From NCBI RefSeq assembly GCF_000826655.1, contig NZ_JXJO01000001.1:124001-188000 (forward strand): a stretch of 64,000 nucleotides of DNA, in the 5' to 3' direction. A program made the translations under genes and the position numbers. The notes under the pieces were generated by a model that was not told where the DNA came from, made no database searches, and saw nothing but the letters and a program-made list of their open reading frames with translations. This document shows, one piece after another, positions 25,870 to 35,062 of this stretch. The DNA comes from Psychroserpens damuponensis (lineage in GTDB: Bacteria; Bacteroidota; Bacteroidia; Flavobacteriales; Flavobacteriaceae). Each line of letters opens with the position of its first letter. Positions within the stretch are counted from its first letter, which is position 1.

Positions 25870-28071
25870 TTAATTAGCAACTTCACTTATAAACTTAATA
25901 CGATACAAGCGTAGTTCTTCATCATCGTAATCTCCATCAAACTCTTCGATAGCATCGTCTATTTTATCGGTTTCAGACTCCATAAAATAGTCATGAATTT
26001 CTTCTTGCTGTTCTTCATCTAGAATATCATCAATCCAATAATTAATATTTAATTTAGTTCCAGAAAACACAATGGCTTCCATCTCTTTGATAAAATCGGC
26101 CATAGTCATACCTTTACTCGAAGAAATATCTGTGAGTGGTAATTTTCTATCTACATTTTGAATAATATATAATTTTATTGCCGAGTTTGAGCCTGTACTT
26201 TTAACGACAAAATCGTCTGGTCTTTCGATATCATTATCTTCAACATATTGCGAAATTAATGCGACAAAATCTTTACCGTATTTTTTGGCTTTACCTTCTC
26301 CAACACCATGAACATTACCGAGTTCTTCTAACGAAATTGGATATTTTAAAGCCATATCTTCTAGTGAAGGATCTTGAAAAATCACAAATGGTGGTACACC
26401 TAAAGACTTTGCATTTCGTTTTCTCAAATCCTTTAGCATTTTCATCAACACCTCATCTGCAACACCTCCTGCTCCTTTTGCAGCAGTGACAATACCATCA
26501 TCTGAGCCTTCATCAAAGACATGATCTTCTGCCATCATGAAAGATTGAGGAGATTTTAAAAACTCATGTCCAGCTTCAGGAATTCTTAAAACACCATATG
26601 TTTCAATATCTTTTTTAAGGTAACCTGCTACTAATATTTGACGAATTAATGCCATCCAATAGCGTTTGCTTTGATGTTTTCCTATTCCGAAGAACGGTTG
26701 TGCATCTGTTTTATGAGAAGAAATTAGTGCGTTAGTTTCACCAAATAAAACTTGCACTAAATCTTTTGATTTATACTTTTCATTGGTTTTTTTAATGGTA
26801 TCTAATACAATGATAACATCACTTTTAGCTTCGTTTTGTTTCTTCGGAAAACGAACATTATCATCCATATCTCCGCCTTCACCAGTTGCATTGTCAAATT
26901 CTTCACCAAAATAATGTAAAATAAATTTACGCCTAGATACTGATGTTTCTGCAAAAGCGACCACTTCTTGTAGTAGTGCGTGACCTATTTCTTGTTCGGC
27001 TACAGGTTTACCAGACATGAATTTCTCTAATTTTTCAATGTCTTTATAAGCATAGTAGGCTAAGCAATGACCTTCTCCACCATCACGACCAGCACGTCCT
27101 GTTTCTTGATAATAACTTTCAATACTTTTTGGAATATCATGATGAATTACAAATCTCACATCTGGTTTATCAATTCCCATCCCAAAAGCAATAGTTGCAA
27201 CAACAACATCACAATCTTCCATCAAAAACATATCTTGATGTTTCACTCTTGTTTTAGGATCTAAACCTGCATGATATGGCACAGCTTTTACACCATTAAC
27301 TTGTAATACTTGAGCTAATTCTTCTACACGTTTGCGACTTAAACAATATACAATACCAGATTTACCTTCATTCTTTTTTACAAAACGAATTATATCTGCA
27401 TCTACGTTTTTAGTTTTAGGACGTATTTCGTAATACAAATTAGGTCTATTAAAAGACGCCTTAAATGTTGTAGCTCCTTGAATGTCTAAACTCTTTAAAA
27501 TATCTTCTTGAACCTTAGGTGTTGCCGTAGCAGTTAATCCTATTATAGGAATATTATCTCCTATACGTTTAATAATATGTCTGAGATTTCTATACTCTGG
27601 TCTAAAGTCATGTCCCCATTCACTGATACAATGTGCTTCATCTACAGCCATAAATGAAATTGTAACAGATCGTAAAAACTCAACGTGCTCTTCTTTGGTA
27701 AGTGATTCTGGAGCTACATATAACAATTTAGTGACACCATTTATGATATCTTCTTTAACTTGTTTGACTTCAGTTTTATTGAGAGAAGAGTTCAAAACAT
27801 GGGCAACGCCTTCATGATCTGAAATACCTCTTATAGCATCTACCTGATTTTTCATAAGTGCAATTAGTGGTGACACTATGATTGCAGTTCCTTCAGTTAT
27901 TAATGCTGGTAGTTGATAACACAATGATTTCCCACCACCTGTTGGCATAATAACAAATACATCCTCACGTGCCACAACACTTTTAATTACGCTTTCTTGA
28001 AGTCCTTTAAACTTAGAAAAACCAAAGTGTTGTTTGAGTGCAGAATGTATATCAATTTTTGTTGTACTCAT
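25870..28071 (-). CDS. recQ: ATP-dependent DNA helicase RecQ
   Basis: 733 residues. Superfamily 2 helicase motifs are complete: Walker A MPTGGGKSLCYQLPAL, DEAH box in AVDEAHCISEWGHDFRPEYR, motif III TATATP, motif V AFGMGIDKPDVRFVIH and motif VI QETGRAGRDG. A zinc/winged-helix region follows, and HRDC-like sequence is found at about residues 550-625 (FVIFQDPSLEDMALKYPISL). The zinc-binding cysteines of classical RecQ are not evident (the region reads FILHYFGEEFDNATGEGGDMD), so this is the shortened Bacteroidota type. It unwinds DNA 3'-5' in repair. The start lies in an 86-nt divergent gap facing kdsD. Confidence 0.92.
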   Translation of the reverse strand: MSTTKIDIHSALKQHFGFSKFKGLQESVIKSVVAREDVFVIMPTGGGKSLCYQLPALITEGTAIIVSPLIALMKNQVDAIRGISDHEGVAHVLNSSLNKTEVKQVKEDIINGVTKLLYVAPESLTKEEHVEFLRSVTISFMAVDEAHCISEWGHDFRPEYRNLRHIIKRIGDNIPIIGLTATATPKVQEDILKSLDIQGATTFKASFNRPNLYYEIRPKTKNVDADIIRFVKKNEGKSGIVYCLSRKRVEELAQVLQVNGVKAVPYHAGLDPKTRVKHQDMFLMEDCDVVVATIAFGMGIDKPDVRFVIHHDIPKSIESYYQETGRAGRDGGEGHCLAYYAYKDIEKLEKFMSGKPVAEQEIGHALLQEVVAFAETSVSRRKFILHYFGEEFDNATGEGGDMDDNVRFPKKQNEAKSDVIIVLDTIKKTNEKYKSKDLVQVLFGETNALISSHKTDAQPFFGIGKHQSKRYWMALIRQILVAGYLKKDIETYGVLRIPEAGHEFLKSPQSFMMAEDHVFDEGSDDGIVTAAKGAGGVADEVLMKMLKDLRKRNAKSLGVPPFVIFQDPSLEDMALKYPISLEELGNVHGVGEGKAKKYGKDFVALISQYVEDNDIERPDDFVVKSTGSNSAIKLYIIQNVDRKLPLTDISSSKGMTMADFIKEMEAIVFSGTKLNINYWIDDILDEEQQEEIHDYFMESETDKIDDAIEEFDGDYDDEELRLYRIKFISEVAN

Positions 28072-28157
28072 TAATCCCTATTAGTATTTTTGATACATTT
28101 GCATAAACCTAAAGATAACAATTTCTTTAAACCCATCAAACTGAAAAAAAATTAATT

Positions 28158-29123
28158 TTGAACAGTATACAATCTATCCTTAAAACAGCAAGAAAGACTA
28201 TTGATTTAGAGCGTGATGCTATAGCTAATTTAAGTCATTTATTAACTGACGATTTTGCAAAAGCAGTCACGTTAATATACAACTCTAAAGGACGTGTAAT
28301 TATTACTGGCATAGGAAAAAGTGCTATTATCGCTAATAAAATTGTCGCTACGTTAAACTCTACAGGCACACCATCGGTATTTTTGCATGCAGCAGATGCC
28401 ATTCATGGTGATTTAGGTTTGATTTTAGAAGACGATGTAGTGATTTGTATATCTAAAAGCGGAAATACACCAGAAATTAAAGTATTAGTCCCTTTTATTA
28501 AAAACGCTAAAAACAAGATAATTGCGATTACTGGTAACGATAAATCATTTTTAGCACAACAAGCCGATTATATACTAAATGCTTATGTGGCACAAGAAGC
28601 CTGTCCTAATAACTTAGCTCCAACAACGAGTACAACCGCTCAATTGGTCATGGGAGACGCATTAGCAGTTTGTTTGTTAGAAATTCGTGGATTTTCGACT
28701 AAAGATTTTGCAAAATACCATCCTGGAGGCGCTTTAGGTAAACGTTTGTATTTACGCGTTAGTGATTTATCATCTATTAATTTAAAGCCTAGTGTAGAAC
28801 TTGATACCACTGCCAAAGATGTGATTGTTGAAATTTCAGAAAAAATGCTAGGTGTTTCAGCTGTTGTTGATAATAATAAAATTGCAGGTATCATTACTGA
28901 TGGCGATTTAAGACGAATGCTGACCAAGAATGATGAGTTTATTCATTTAACGGCAAAAGACATTATGAGTGATAATCCTAAACGAATTGATGAGGATGCT
29001 ATGGCAATTGACGCTATGGAACTCATGGAAAAACATGGAATCTCACAGTTACTAGTTGAAAAAAACGGTGAATATGCAGGTGTTATTCATATTCATGATT
29101 TAATAAAAGAAGGTATTATATAA
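28158..29123 (+). CDS. kdsD: D-arabinose-5-phosphate isomerase (KpsF/GutQ family)
   Basis: 321 residues. SIS domain (about 30-175) with GRVIITGIGKSAIIANK, STGTPSVFLHAADAIHGDLG and ISKSGNTPEI, then two CBS domains (about 200-255 and 265-321). It converts ribulose-5-phosphate to arabinose-5-phosphate, the first step to Kdo for lipopolysaccharide. The start is TTG at 28158: no ATG or GTG lies in a plausible place, and the next methionine is far inside. It heads an operon with tatC, a carboxymuconolactone-decarboxylase-like gene, a glycosyltransferase and lptB, and its stop codon overlaps the tatC ATG. Confidence 0.92.
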   Translation: MNSIQSILKTARKTIDLERDAIANLSHLLTDDFAKAVTLIYNSKGRVIITGIGKSAIIANKIVATLNSTGTPSVFLHAADAIHGDLGLILEDDVVICISKSGNTPEIKVLVPFIKNAKNKIIAITGNDKSFLAQQADYILNAYVAQEACPNNLAPTTSTTAQLVMGDALAVCLLEIRGFSTKDFAKYHPGGALGKRLYLRVSDLSSINLKPSVELDTTAKDVIVEISEKMLGVSAVVDNNKIAGIITDGDLRRMLTKNDEFIHLTAKDIMSDNPKRIDEDAMAIDAMELMEKHGISQLLVEKNGEYAGVIHIHDLIKEGII

Positions 29124-29953
29124 TGACAAAAACAAATACCGATGAGATGTCTTTTCTAGATCATCTTGAAGATTTAAGGTGGCATCTCATAAGAATTACT
29201 GGATCTATACTGGTGTGCGCAACCGTTGCTTTTATTTTTAGTAAATGGATTTTTAAATACGTTGTGTTTGCACCAAAACAAATGGATTTCCCAACCTATA
29301 AATGGTTGTGTAAAATATCAGAATTAGTAGGTATTAATGACACAACGTTTTGTGCTGCAGAATTCCCCTTTAAAATTCAAAGTTTAGAGATGTCTGCTCA
29401 GTTTTCAGCAGATATTTGGACCTCTATTTATGCAGGTTTCATTATAGCCTTTCCATACATTATATACCAATTTTGGAGTTTTATTAGTCCTGGTTTACAT
29501 ACTAGTGAGCGAAAACACTCTAGAGGATTTATCATAGTCACATCATTCCTGTTTTTTCTAGGTGTTCTTTTTGGTTATTATATAGTAACACCATTATCCA
29601 TAAACTTCTTAGCTAATTATAGTATTAGTCCAGATGTTGAGAACCAATTTCAAATTAGTTCATACATCGCATTAATTAGATCCTCTTCATTGGCTTCTGG
29701 TTTTGTATTTGAGTTACCAATTATTATTTATTTTCTAACCAAAATTGGTTTGGTTACACCAAAACTCATGAAAAAATACCGAAAATTTGCCTTAGTCATT
29801 GTATTGATTTTATCTGCAATAATCACACCTCCAGATTTAGCGAGTCAAGTAATTGTAGCTATTCCTATATTAATTTTATATCAAATAAGTATTTATATTT
29901 CTAAAGTTGTTGTTAGAAATCAAACCAAAAAAGAAAAGAAAGCCCATGTCTAA
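29123..29953 (+). CDS. tatC: Twin-arginine translocase subunit TatC
   Basis: 276 residues, six predicted transmembrane helices. The N-terminus has the conserved MSFLDHLEDLRWHLIR motif (HLxELR type) before the first helix; SPGLHTSERKHSRGF in the first cytoplasmic loop and the periplasmic Pro-rich stretches are as in the family. It is the receptor for twin-arginine signal peptides in the inner membrane. A long insert (about residues 45-85) in the first periplasmic loop is a feature common in Bacteroidota. TatA-type genes are not in the window. The ATG overlaps the kdsD stop codon. Confidence 0.94.
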   Translation: MTKTNTDEMSFLDHLEDLRWHLIRITGSILVCATVAFIFSKWIFKYVVFAPKQMDFPTYKWLCKISELVGINDTTFCAAEFPFKIQSLEMSAQFSADIWTSIYAGFIIAFPYIIYQFWSFISPGLHTSERKHSRGFIIVTSFLFFLGVLFGYYIVTPLSINFLANYSISPDVENQFQISSYIALIRSSSLASGFVFELPIIIYFLTKIGLVTPKLMKKYRKFALVIVLILSAIITPPDLASQVIVAIPILILYQISIYISKVVVRNQTKKEKKAHV

Positions 29954-30290
29954 TATAGTTAATGAATTTAATGCTTATCGTTCTAAAATGAATGATGCTA
30001 TTCTAGCAGACAATAATAAAATTATCAAACGCATCTTTAATTTAGATACAAATGCGTTTACTGAAGGTGCTTTAGATAAAAAAACTAAAGAACTTCTAGG
30101 ATTAGTAGCTTCTACTGTACTACGTTGTGATGATTGTGTAAAATACCACCTAGAATCTAGCCATAAGGCAGGTTTAAATAAAGAAGAAGTTGTTGAAGCG
30201 TTGAGTATTGCGACGTTAGTTGGTGGTACAATTGTGATTCCTCATTTACGTAAAGCTTATGAATATTGGGATGCTTTAGAAGGCAAATAA
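29946..30290 (+). CDS. Carboxymuconolactone decarboxylase-like (AhpD-fold) protein
   Basis: 114 residues from the ATG at 29946, which overlaps the tatC end by 8 nt. Core of the family: KTKELLGLVASTVLRCDDCV, KYHLESSHKAGLNKEEVVEA and IATLVGGTIVIPHLRKA. The CDDC pair with the following His matches the redox-active CxxC-H of AhpD-type enzymes, so a thiol peroxidase or disulfide reductase role is more likely than decarboxylase (inference). The position within an envelope operon is typical of flavobacteria, though its link to the neighbours is unclear. Confidence 0.88.
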   Translation: MSNIVNEFNAYRSKMNDAILADNNKIIKRIFNLDTNAFTEGALDKKTKELLGLVASTVLRCDDCVKYHLESSHKAGLNKEEVVEALSIATLVGGTIVIPHLRKAYEYWDALEGK

Positions 30291-30297
30291 AAATAGT

Positions 30298-31116
30298 ATG
30301 CAAAAGTTTGAGCATTTTATTATTACTCGTTTTAATATAAAACTCAAAGAATGGGTCGTAACAAAACAAGGTGAAGATGTAACTTCAATAAACTGGTTAC
30401 AACATCGGTTTAATTTATTTGAAACCTATTGCTTGCCATCTATCAAACAACAAACCAACCTTAACTTTAAATGGTTGGTTTGTTTTGATGCTGAAACACC
30501 CGAAATTTTTAAACAAAAAATTAAAAATCTAGAAGAATCATTTGTGAACTTTGTTCCAATTTATATTGAGAATAGCACAACTTTTCATGATGTTATTCTA
30601 GAAACAATTAAGTCGTATTATAAAGCTCACACCACTCATATCATCACTTCTAGATTAGATAATGATGATAGTTTACACCAAAATTATATAGAAACCATTC
30701 AAAATAATTTTACTCCAAAAGCCTCATTCATAATTGATGTCATAAATGGGTATCAATTGAATTTAAAAACACACAATACACCTGCTATTAGAGAGATTGA
30801 AACAGCATTTAATCCTTTTATAAGTCTCATAGAAGGCGCGCATAATTGTGTCACAGTATTAAATCGTAAGCATTTAGATTGGCATACCAATCCACATAAA
30901 ACTATTGCAGATCAACCACTGTGGATGCAAGTCATACACAAAAAAAACATTAGTAATTCTGAGAAACTTCATTTTAGAGAAGTGAATACGATAGCGTTTT
31001 CTAACTTCGGAATTACAAAGCAATTTGAGCTTAAATCTAACGTTAATATTGCCTTAAGTAATATGATTACTAATTTTAAACGGTTATTTTTGAAACTGAA
31101 ACTAATGAAAAGCTAG
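30298..31116 (+). CDS. Putative rhamnosyltransferase-family glycosyltransferase
   Basis: 272 residues. The N-terminus [19 protein letters not shown] with [18 protein letters not shown] and NFKWLVCFD matches the 'putative rhamnosyl transferase' family. The GT-A style acidic motif is [13 protein letters not shown] (around residues 118-130). The sugar donor and acceptor are not predictable. Stop is one base from the lptB ATG, and start is 7 nt after the AhpD-like gene, so it belongs to the operon; glycan modification of the lipopolysaccharide core is a reasonable guess. Confidence 0.78.
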   Translation: MQKFEHFIITRFNIKLKEWVVTKQGEDVTSINWLQHRFNLFETYCLPSIKQQTNLNFKWLVCFDAETPEIFKQKIKNLEESFVNFVPIYIENSTTFHDVILETIKSYYKAHTTHIITSRLDNDDSLHQNYIETIQNNFTPKASFIIDVINGYQLNLKTHNTPAIREIETAFNPFISLIEGAHNCVTVLNRKHLDWHTNPHKTIADQPLWMQVIHKKNISNSEKLHFREVNTIAFSNFGITKQFELKSNVNIALSNMITNFKRLFLKLKLMKS

Positions 31117-31117
31117 G

Positions 31118-31885
31118 ATGAAAACACTCAGAGCCGAAAATTTAATGAAGTCCTATAACGGACGAAAAGTAGTAAAAGATGTCTCTTTAGAAGTGAAGCA
31201 AGGAGAAATTGTTGGACTTTTAGGACCAAATGGTGCTGGAAAAACGACTTCATTTTATATGATTGTTGGGCTCATTAAACCTAATGGTGGAAATATTTTT
31301 CTAGAAGGTAATAACATCACCAACTACCCAATGTACAAACGTGCTCAAAATGGTATTGGGTACTTGGCTCAAGAAGCTTCGGTATTTAGAAAATTAAGTA
31401 TTGAAGATAATATTTTGAGTGTACTTCAAATGACTAAGCTCAGTAAAAAGGAGCAGCAAGCTAAAATGGAATCATTAATTGAGGAATTTAGCTTAGAACA
31501 TATTAGAAAAAGTAGAGGTGATTTATTATCTGGTGGAGAACGTCGTCGTACCGAAATTGCTCGTGCATTAGCTACAGATCCAGATTTTATTTTATTAGAT
31601 GAGCCTTTTGCAGGTGTAGATCCAGTGGCTGTTGAAGATATTCAAAGAATTATTGCTCAACTCACCAAAAAAAATATTGGTATTCTCATTACCGATCACA
31701 ATGTGCAAGAGACTTTAGCCATTACAGATAGAACTTACCTTATGTTTGAAGGTAGTATTTTAAAAGCTGGAGAACCAGAAGAATTGGCAAGTGATGAAAT
31801 GGTACGAAAAGTCTATCTAGGTCAAAATTTTGAGTTACGTAAAAAGAAATTGAATTTTGAGGCTGCTCAAAAAGAAATAGAGTAA
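31118..31885 (+). CDS. lptB: LPS export ABC transporter ATPase LptB
   Basis: 255 residues. Walker [11 protein letters not shown] (residues 35-44), Q-loop [11 protein letters not shown], signature [17 protein letters not shown], Walker [20 protein letters not shown] and H-loop ITDHNV are all present, with the LptB-type wording around LSGGERRR. It powers lipopolysaccharide extraction from the inner membrane with LptFG and LptC, which are not in the window. It ends the kdsD operon. Confidence 0.95.
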   Translation: MKTLRAENLMKSYNGRKVVKDVSLEVKQGEIVGLLGPNGAGKTTSFYMIVGLIKPNGGNIFLEGNNITNYPMYKRAQNGIGYLAQEASVFRKLSIEDNILSVLQMTKLSKKEQQAKMESLIEEFSLEHIRKSRGDLLSGGERRRTEIARALATDPDFILLDEPFAGVDPVAVEDIQRIIAQLTKKNIGILITDHNVQETLAITDRTYLMFEGSILKAGEPEELASDEMVRKVYLGQNFELRKKKLNFEAAQKEIE

Positions 31886-31886
31886 G

Positions 31887-31922
31887 TTAAATTATAAATT
31901 GTTTTAATAATTTATAATTTAA
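31887..31922 (+). terminator. Long perfect hairpin after lptB
   Basis: TTAAATTATAAATT (31887-31900) pairs with AATTTATAATTTAA (31909-31922), loop GTTTTAAT, starting 2 nt after the stop. There is no T run after it, and it is entirely A/T apart from the loop G, so it may be a weak terminator. Confidence 0.55.
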
Positions 31923-31945
31923 AGTGTTGGTAAAAAATACCGACA

Positions 31946-32014
31946 TTAGCGAAATCTATTTTCTTCGATAAAGTCAAATAATTTATCCAAAGTCAGTAAC
32001 GAAATTTTAGCCAT
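31946..32014 (-). CDS. Possible 22-residue coupled peptide
   Basis: The ATG at 32012-32014 overlaps the TAA of the lipocalin-like lipoprotein gene (TAATG). The frame reads MAKISLLTLDKLFDFIEENR and two more residues before a stop. The overlap is the arrangement used for translational coupling, but 22 codons is close to what chance gives, so it may be the end of a decayed gene. Confidence 0.25.
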   Translation of the reverse strand: MAKISLLTLDKLFDFIEENRFR

Positions 32015-32385
32015 TATTCTTTAATTCTTATTAAACCAAATTTATGTTTTCCATAACTATTCGTTAACGTACCTAATAATGTATCTTGATTTTCAGATAG
32101 TGTGTAATCAATTAAAATATCATCTTCAGTATCAACTTGTTTTCCTAGAGAATCCCAAATAAAAGTCTGATAAGTAAATTCAATTTTTGAATTTGTCGCT
32201 TTCCATAACACGTTTGCATTATCCTCGTCTATAAAAACAAGACTGTCCGGATAAAATTCCCAAGAAATTTTATCGTTTTCAGTTTCGTACCACTTTCCGT
32301 TCAGTTTTTTTTCGGCTGAATTTTGACCACAAGCAATAATTAGAATAAAAGTTAATAAAATTGGTATGTAAAGTAGTCTCTTCAA
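32014..32385 (-). CDS. Small lipocalin-like lipoprotein
   Basis: 123 residues. The TTG at 32383-32385 is the start that gives the natural lipoprotein signal MKRLLYIPILLTFILIIAC, with cysteine at residue 19. The mature part opens with LNGKWYETENDKISWEFYPD, which is like the first strand of the lipocalin-like domain, and continues as a beta-rich sequence. It begins one base after the stop of a 66-residue lipoprotein. Function unknown. Confidence 0.7.
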   Translation of the reverse strand: MKRLLYIPILLTFILIIACGQNSAEKKLNGKWYETENDKISWEFYPDSLVFIDEDNANVLWKATNSKIEFTYQTFIWDSLGKQVDTEDDILIDYTLSENQDTLLGTLTNSYGKHKFGLIRIKE

Positions 32386-32386
32386 A

Positions 32387-32587
32387 TTATTGCCAACGCT
32401 GAGCTATCTCTAATTCATTATTAACTAAAGCCTTGAGAAGATAATTAAAATCATGAACTAAATTTAACTTTTTTTCAAACTCAAAACAAGCTCTTTTGTA
32501 TTCACAATCAAAATTCATTTTAATTTGTTCTTCTTTTTGACAAGAAGACAAAAAGGTTAATATGAGTAAAATGATTATACTTTTCAT
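32387..32587 (-). CDS. Very small lipoprotein
   Basis: 66 residues. MKSIIILLILTFLSSC is a lipoprotein signal with cysteine at residue 16. The rest (QKEEQIKMNFDCEYKRACFE and on to LKALVNNELEIAQRWQ) is charged and helical, with two further cysteines. The next gene starts one base after its stop, so the pair is co-transcribed. Not recognised. Confidence 0.65.
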   Translation of the reverse strand: MKSIIILLILTFLSSCQKEEQIKMNFDCEYKRACFEFEKKLNLVHDFNYLLKALVNNELEIAQRWQ

Positions 32588-32608
32588 GTTTTAATATAAT
32601 TTTTTGCC

Positions 32609-32633
32609 ATTGTTGGTGTTTTCCACCAACAAT
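32609..32633. repeat. Perfect hairpin upstream of the small lipoprotein pair
   Basis: ATTGTTGGTG-TTTTC-CACCAACAAT, stem of ten pairs. It lies between the LURP-one-like gene end and the 66-residue lipoprotein start. A related but imperfect element, TGTTGGTA-AAAAA-TACCGACA, lies on the other side of the lipoprotein genes at 31924-31944. Confidence 0.55.
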
Positions 32634-32652
32634 AAACCTAAAATCGTAAAGA

Positions 32653-33249
32653 CTAACCTCTTCGTCTCTCCAACAGCACCATCATCATAAAGCCTAAAAT
32701 GATACGTTCGTCATCATCATTATCTATAGGTTTGAGTTTTGAGAGTTTGAATTTTCTTCCGAAGAAAGAAGGTTCCTTTTTTAATTGACATACGGCTTGA
32801 CCGTTTAAATCAGTTACAGTATAACTTGGGTTGAATAGATAACCTGTAAAACCTCCAAGAATAGGAATATTCCCTAACATATTGTCCATCACCTTTACCC
32901 AAGCATTGTCTTCTCTAATATGGTATTGCAACTTTTGACGTTGATCTATGAGTTCATAATGTGCTTTCCAAATAGAAGCCCAACCTTTTCTAGCAATTTT
33001 GCCCAATTCTTTACCTTGAGCATCTTTAAAACTATAGGCTGCAGAAAAATCTATCCATTGATCTGCTTTTATTGTATGCGTTAGATTTGTTTTATTAGTA
33101 CTATCATAAATACTAATGGCTTCCTTAAGCTTAAACATTTTTTGCCTAACGTATGCTACTGTTTTGCCACTAGCATCTGTTGCTGTGAAATCATTTGATA
33201 ATGTCGTCACATGAAACTTGAAACTAATTGGATATTTTAAATCTTTCAT
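32653..33249 (-). CDS. LURP-one-related (tubby-like fold) protein
   Basis: 198 residues. The beta-rich sequence with KFHVTTLSNDFTATDASGKT, YVRQKMFKLKEAISIYD and SYTVTDLNGQAVCQLKKEPS shows the repeating 'datum-in-strand' pattern of LURP-one-related proteins, including the loop that ends FFGRKFKLSKL and the C-terminal hydrophobic helix IILGFMMMVLLERRR. In this fold the last helix is buried in a barrel or used to bind membranes. Substrate unknown. It follows DUF808 on the same strand (55-nt gap). Confidence 0.75.
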   Translation of the reverse strand: MKDLKYPISFKFHVTTLSNDFTATDASGKTVAYVRQKMFKLKEAISIYDSTNKTNLTHTIKADQWIDFSAAYSFKDAQGKELGKIARKGWASIWKAHYELIDQRQKLQYHIREDNAWVKVMDNMLGNIPILGGFTGYLFNPSYTVTDLNGQAVCQLKKEPSFFGRKFKLSKLKPIDNDDDERIILGFMMMVLLERRRG

Positions 33250-33304
33250 AAATTTGATGTCATCAATACTAAGTTAGCAGGTCTTACATTTAGTGTATAT
33301 TGGG

Positions 33305-34195
33305 CTAATTATTCTTGTTTTTACTAAAAAGCAAGCCATATATCCATTTTAAAAATTTGACAATTATAACGGCTATTGCTCCCACAATAAGTCCTAAAAC
33401 AAAGTCTCTAAGCATAGACGGAATTTGCTCTAAAAAATGATGCAAAAATTCTAGGTTATGAGCAAAAATGCCTCCAGCTACTAAAAGCAATGCAATAGTT
33501 CCTATAACCGATAAACTCTTAATAATTTTTGGCAAAGCTTGAACCAAGAAATTACCAATATAGAAGGTAACATTCTTTTTATTCTTACTTAATTTAATCA
33601 TACGCAAACCAAGATCATCCATTCTTACAATAAGAGCCACAATACCATAAACTCCAATGGTTGCAATAATAGCAACGATAGAAACCACCAAAATTTGAAA
33701 AAGTAAATCCTGCCCTACTACTGTACCCAAAGCAATAATTACAATTTCTACGGAAAGTATAAAATCGGTTACAATAGCAGATTTAATCTTAGATTTTTCT
33801 AATTCTAGAAGCTCTTCTTCAGAAAGCTCTATATCAGGACTAATCATAGCATGCGCTTTATGTGGCACAAAATATTCATAAATTTTCTCTACACCTTCAT
33901 ATGCCAAGTAAACTCCTCCTATAATTAAAATAACGGTGACAGCCCAAGGTAAAAAGGCGCTCAGCAAAAAGGCAACGGGTAAAATAATTAACTTATTAAG
34001 CATTGAGCCTTTTGTGATTGCCCAAAGCACCGGAATTTCGCGAGAGGACACAAAACCCGAAGCTTTCTCAGCATTTACAGCCAAATCGTCTCCTAAAATT
34101 CCTGCGGTTTTTTTTGTGGTAATTTTACTCATTGCAGCAACATCATCCATGAGCGCTCCAATATCATCTAATAATGCAAAAAATCCTGATGCCAT
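33305..34195 (-). CDS. DUF808 family membrane protein
   Basis: 296 residues. MASGFFALLDDIGALMDDVA, KTAGILGDDLAVNAEKASGF and SREIPVLWAITKGSMLNKLI are the diagnostic opening segments of the DUF808 family (YedI in E. coli). Six to eight hydrophobic helices follow in an inner-membrane arrangement, with cytoplasmic charged loops (DIELSEEELLELEKSK). Function in the family is not established. It is between pssA-like and LURP-one-like genes on the same strand. Confidence 0.9.
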   Translation of the reverse strand: MASGFFALLDDIGALMDDVAAMSKITTKKTAGILGDDLAVNAEKASGFVSSREIPVLWAITKGSMLNKLIILPVAFLLSAFLPWAVTVILIIGGVYLAYEGVEKIYEYFVPHKAHAMISPDIELSEEELLELEKSKIKSAIVTDFILSVEIVIIALGTVVGQDLLFQILVVSIVAIIATIGVYGIVALIVRMDDLGLRMIKLSKNKKNVTFYIGNFLVQALPKIIKSLSVIGTIALLLVAGGIFAHNLEFLHHFLEQIPSMLRDFVLGLIVGAIAVIIVKFLKWIYGLLFSKNKNN

Positions 34196-34215
34196 TAATT
34201 GAGATTATAAAGTTT

Positions 34216-34977
34216 TTAAATTGTTTTTGTTGTCATATTTTGAAATACAGAAAGCAAAATGTACAACATTATAATTAATGGGATTGCAATAAATTGAAAA
34301 ACCACTAGTAATAGTATAGTTGAGATGATTAACACATATCTAATCTTATTATTAGCAAAGCTATAATCTTTAAATTTTAATGCAAATAGTTTAATTTTTG
34401 AGTTTAACAAATAGCAACTCAATGCAGTAAAGGCTATTAAAAACCATGGGTTTAATATAAGGTTGGTAGCAAAGCTGCTATTCTGAAATTCAATAATTAG
34501 AGGTAATGAAATCACTAACAACGTATTTGCTGGAGTTGGTAAGCCTTTAAAATAGGTTTGTTGCTCTTCATCGATATTGAATTTAGCTAGACGATATGCT
34601 GACGCTAGTGTAATAAATAAACCGATAAGCGCAACTAATGAAATATTAATGCTAGACCAACTTATATTTGAAGACCAATCATCGAGTGTTTGCATTTCCG
34701 GAGCATGAAAACTGATAGACATTAATTTAAACATGACAATCCCAGGCACTAAACCACTAGTTACCATATCTGCTAGAGAATCCAACTGAACTCCCAACGG
34801 ACTTTGAACATTTAGTTTTCTAGCTAGAAGTCCGTCAAAAAAATCAAAAAACACACCTAAAAACACAAAAATTGCTGTTGCAACAAAATTATTGTGAACT
34901 GCAAAGATGACTGCAATACTACCGCAAAACAAATTGAGTAAGGTGACAAAGTTAGGAATGTACTTATTTATAGACAT
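34216..34977 (-). CDS. pssA: CDP-diacylglycerol-serine O-phosphatidyltransferase
   Basis: 253 residues. The CDP-alcohol phosphatidyltransferase motif DG-x2-AR-x8-G-x3-D-x3-D is complete in DGLLARKLNVQSPLGVQLDS and the following LAD, residues about 47-69. Seven to eight hydrophobic segments fit an integral inner-membrane enzyme. It makes phosphatidylserine, the precursor of phosphatidylethanolamine. The head of a leftward group with DUF808 and LURP-one-like genes; it faces the PorV/PorQ-like gene across an 85-nt divergent gap. Confidence 0.9.
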   Translation of the reverse strand: MSINKYIPNFVTLLNLFCGSIAVIFAVHNNFVATAIFVFLGVFFDFFDGLLARKLNVQSPLGVQLDSLADMVTSGLVPGIVMFKLMSISFHAPEMQTLDDWSSNISWSSINISLVALIGLFITLASAYRLAKFNIDEEQQTYFKGLPTPANTLLVISLPLIIEFQNSSFATNLILNPWFLIAFTALSCYLLNSKIKLFALKFKDYSFANNKIRYVLIISTILLLVVFQFIAIPLIIMLYILLSVFQNMTTKTI

Positions 34978-35062
34978 ACATTAAGATTTGCGTAAAAATA
35001 GCAAACTATTTTCGACTAATGCAAAAGACGTACAATATCTACACTTTTTTACAGTTTAATAG

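Noticed and set aside
28153-28160. TAATTTTG as promoter of the kdsD operon
   Set aside because: It overlaps the only plausible start codon, so transcription would begin inside the gene.
31924-31944. Terminator for lptB at the TGTTGGTA/TACCGACA hairpin
   Set aside because: One mismatch pair, no T run on either strand, and a better hairpin lies directly after lptB.
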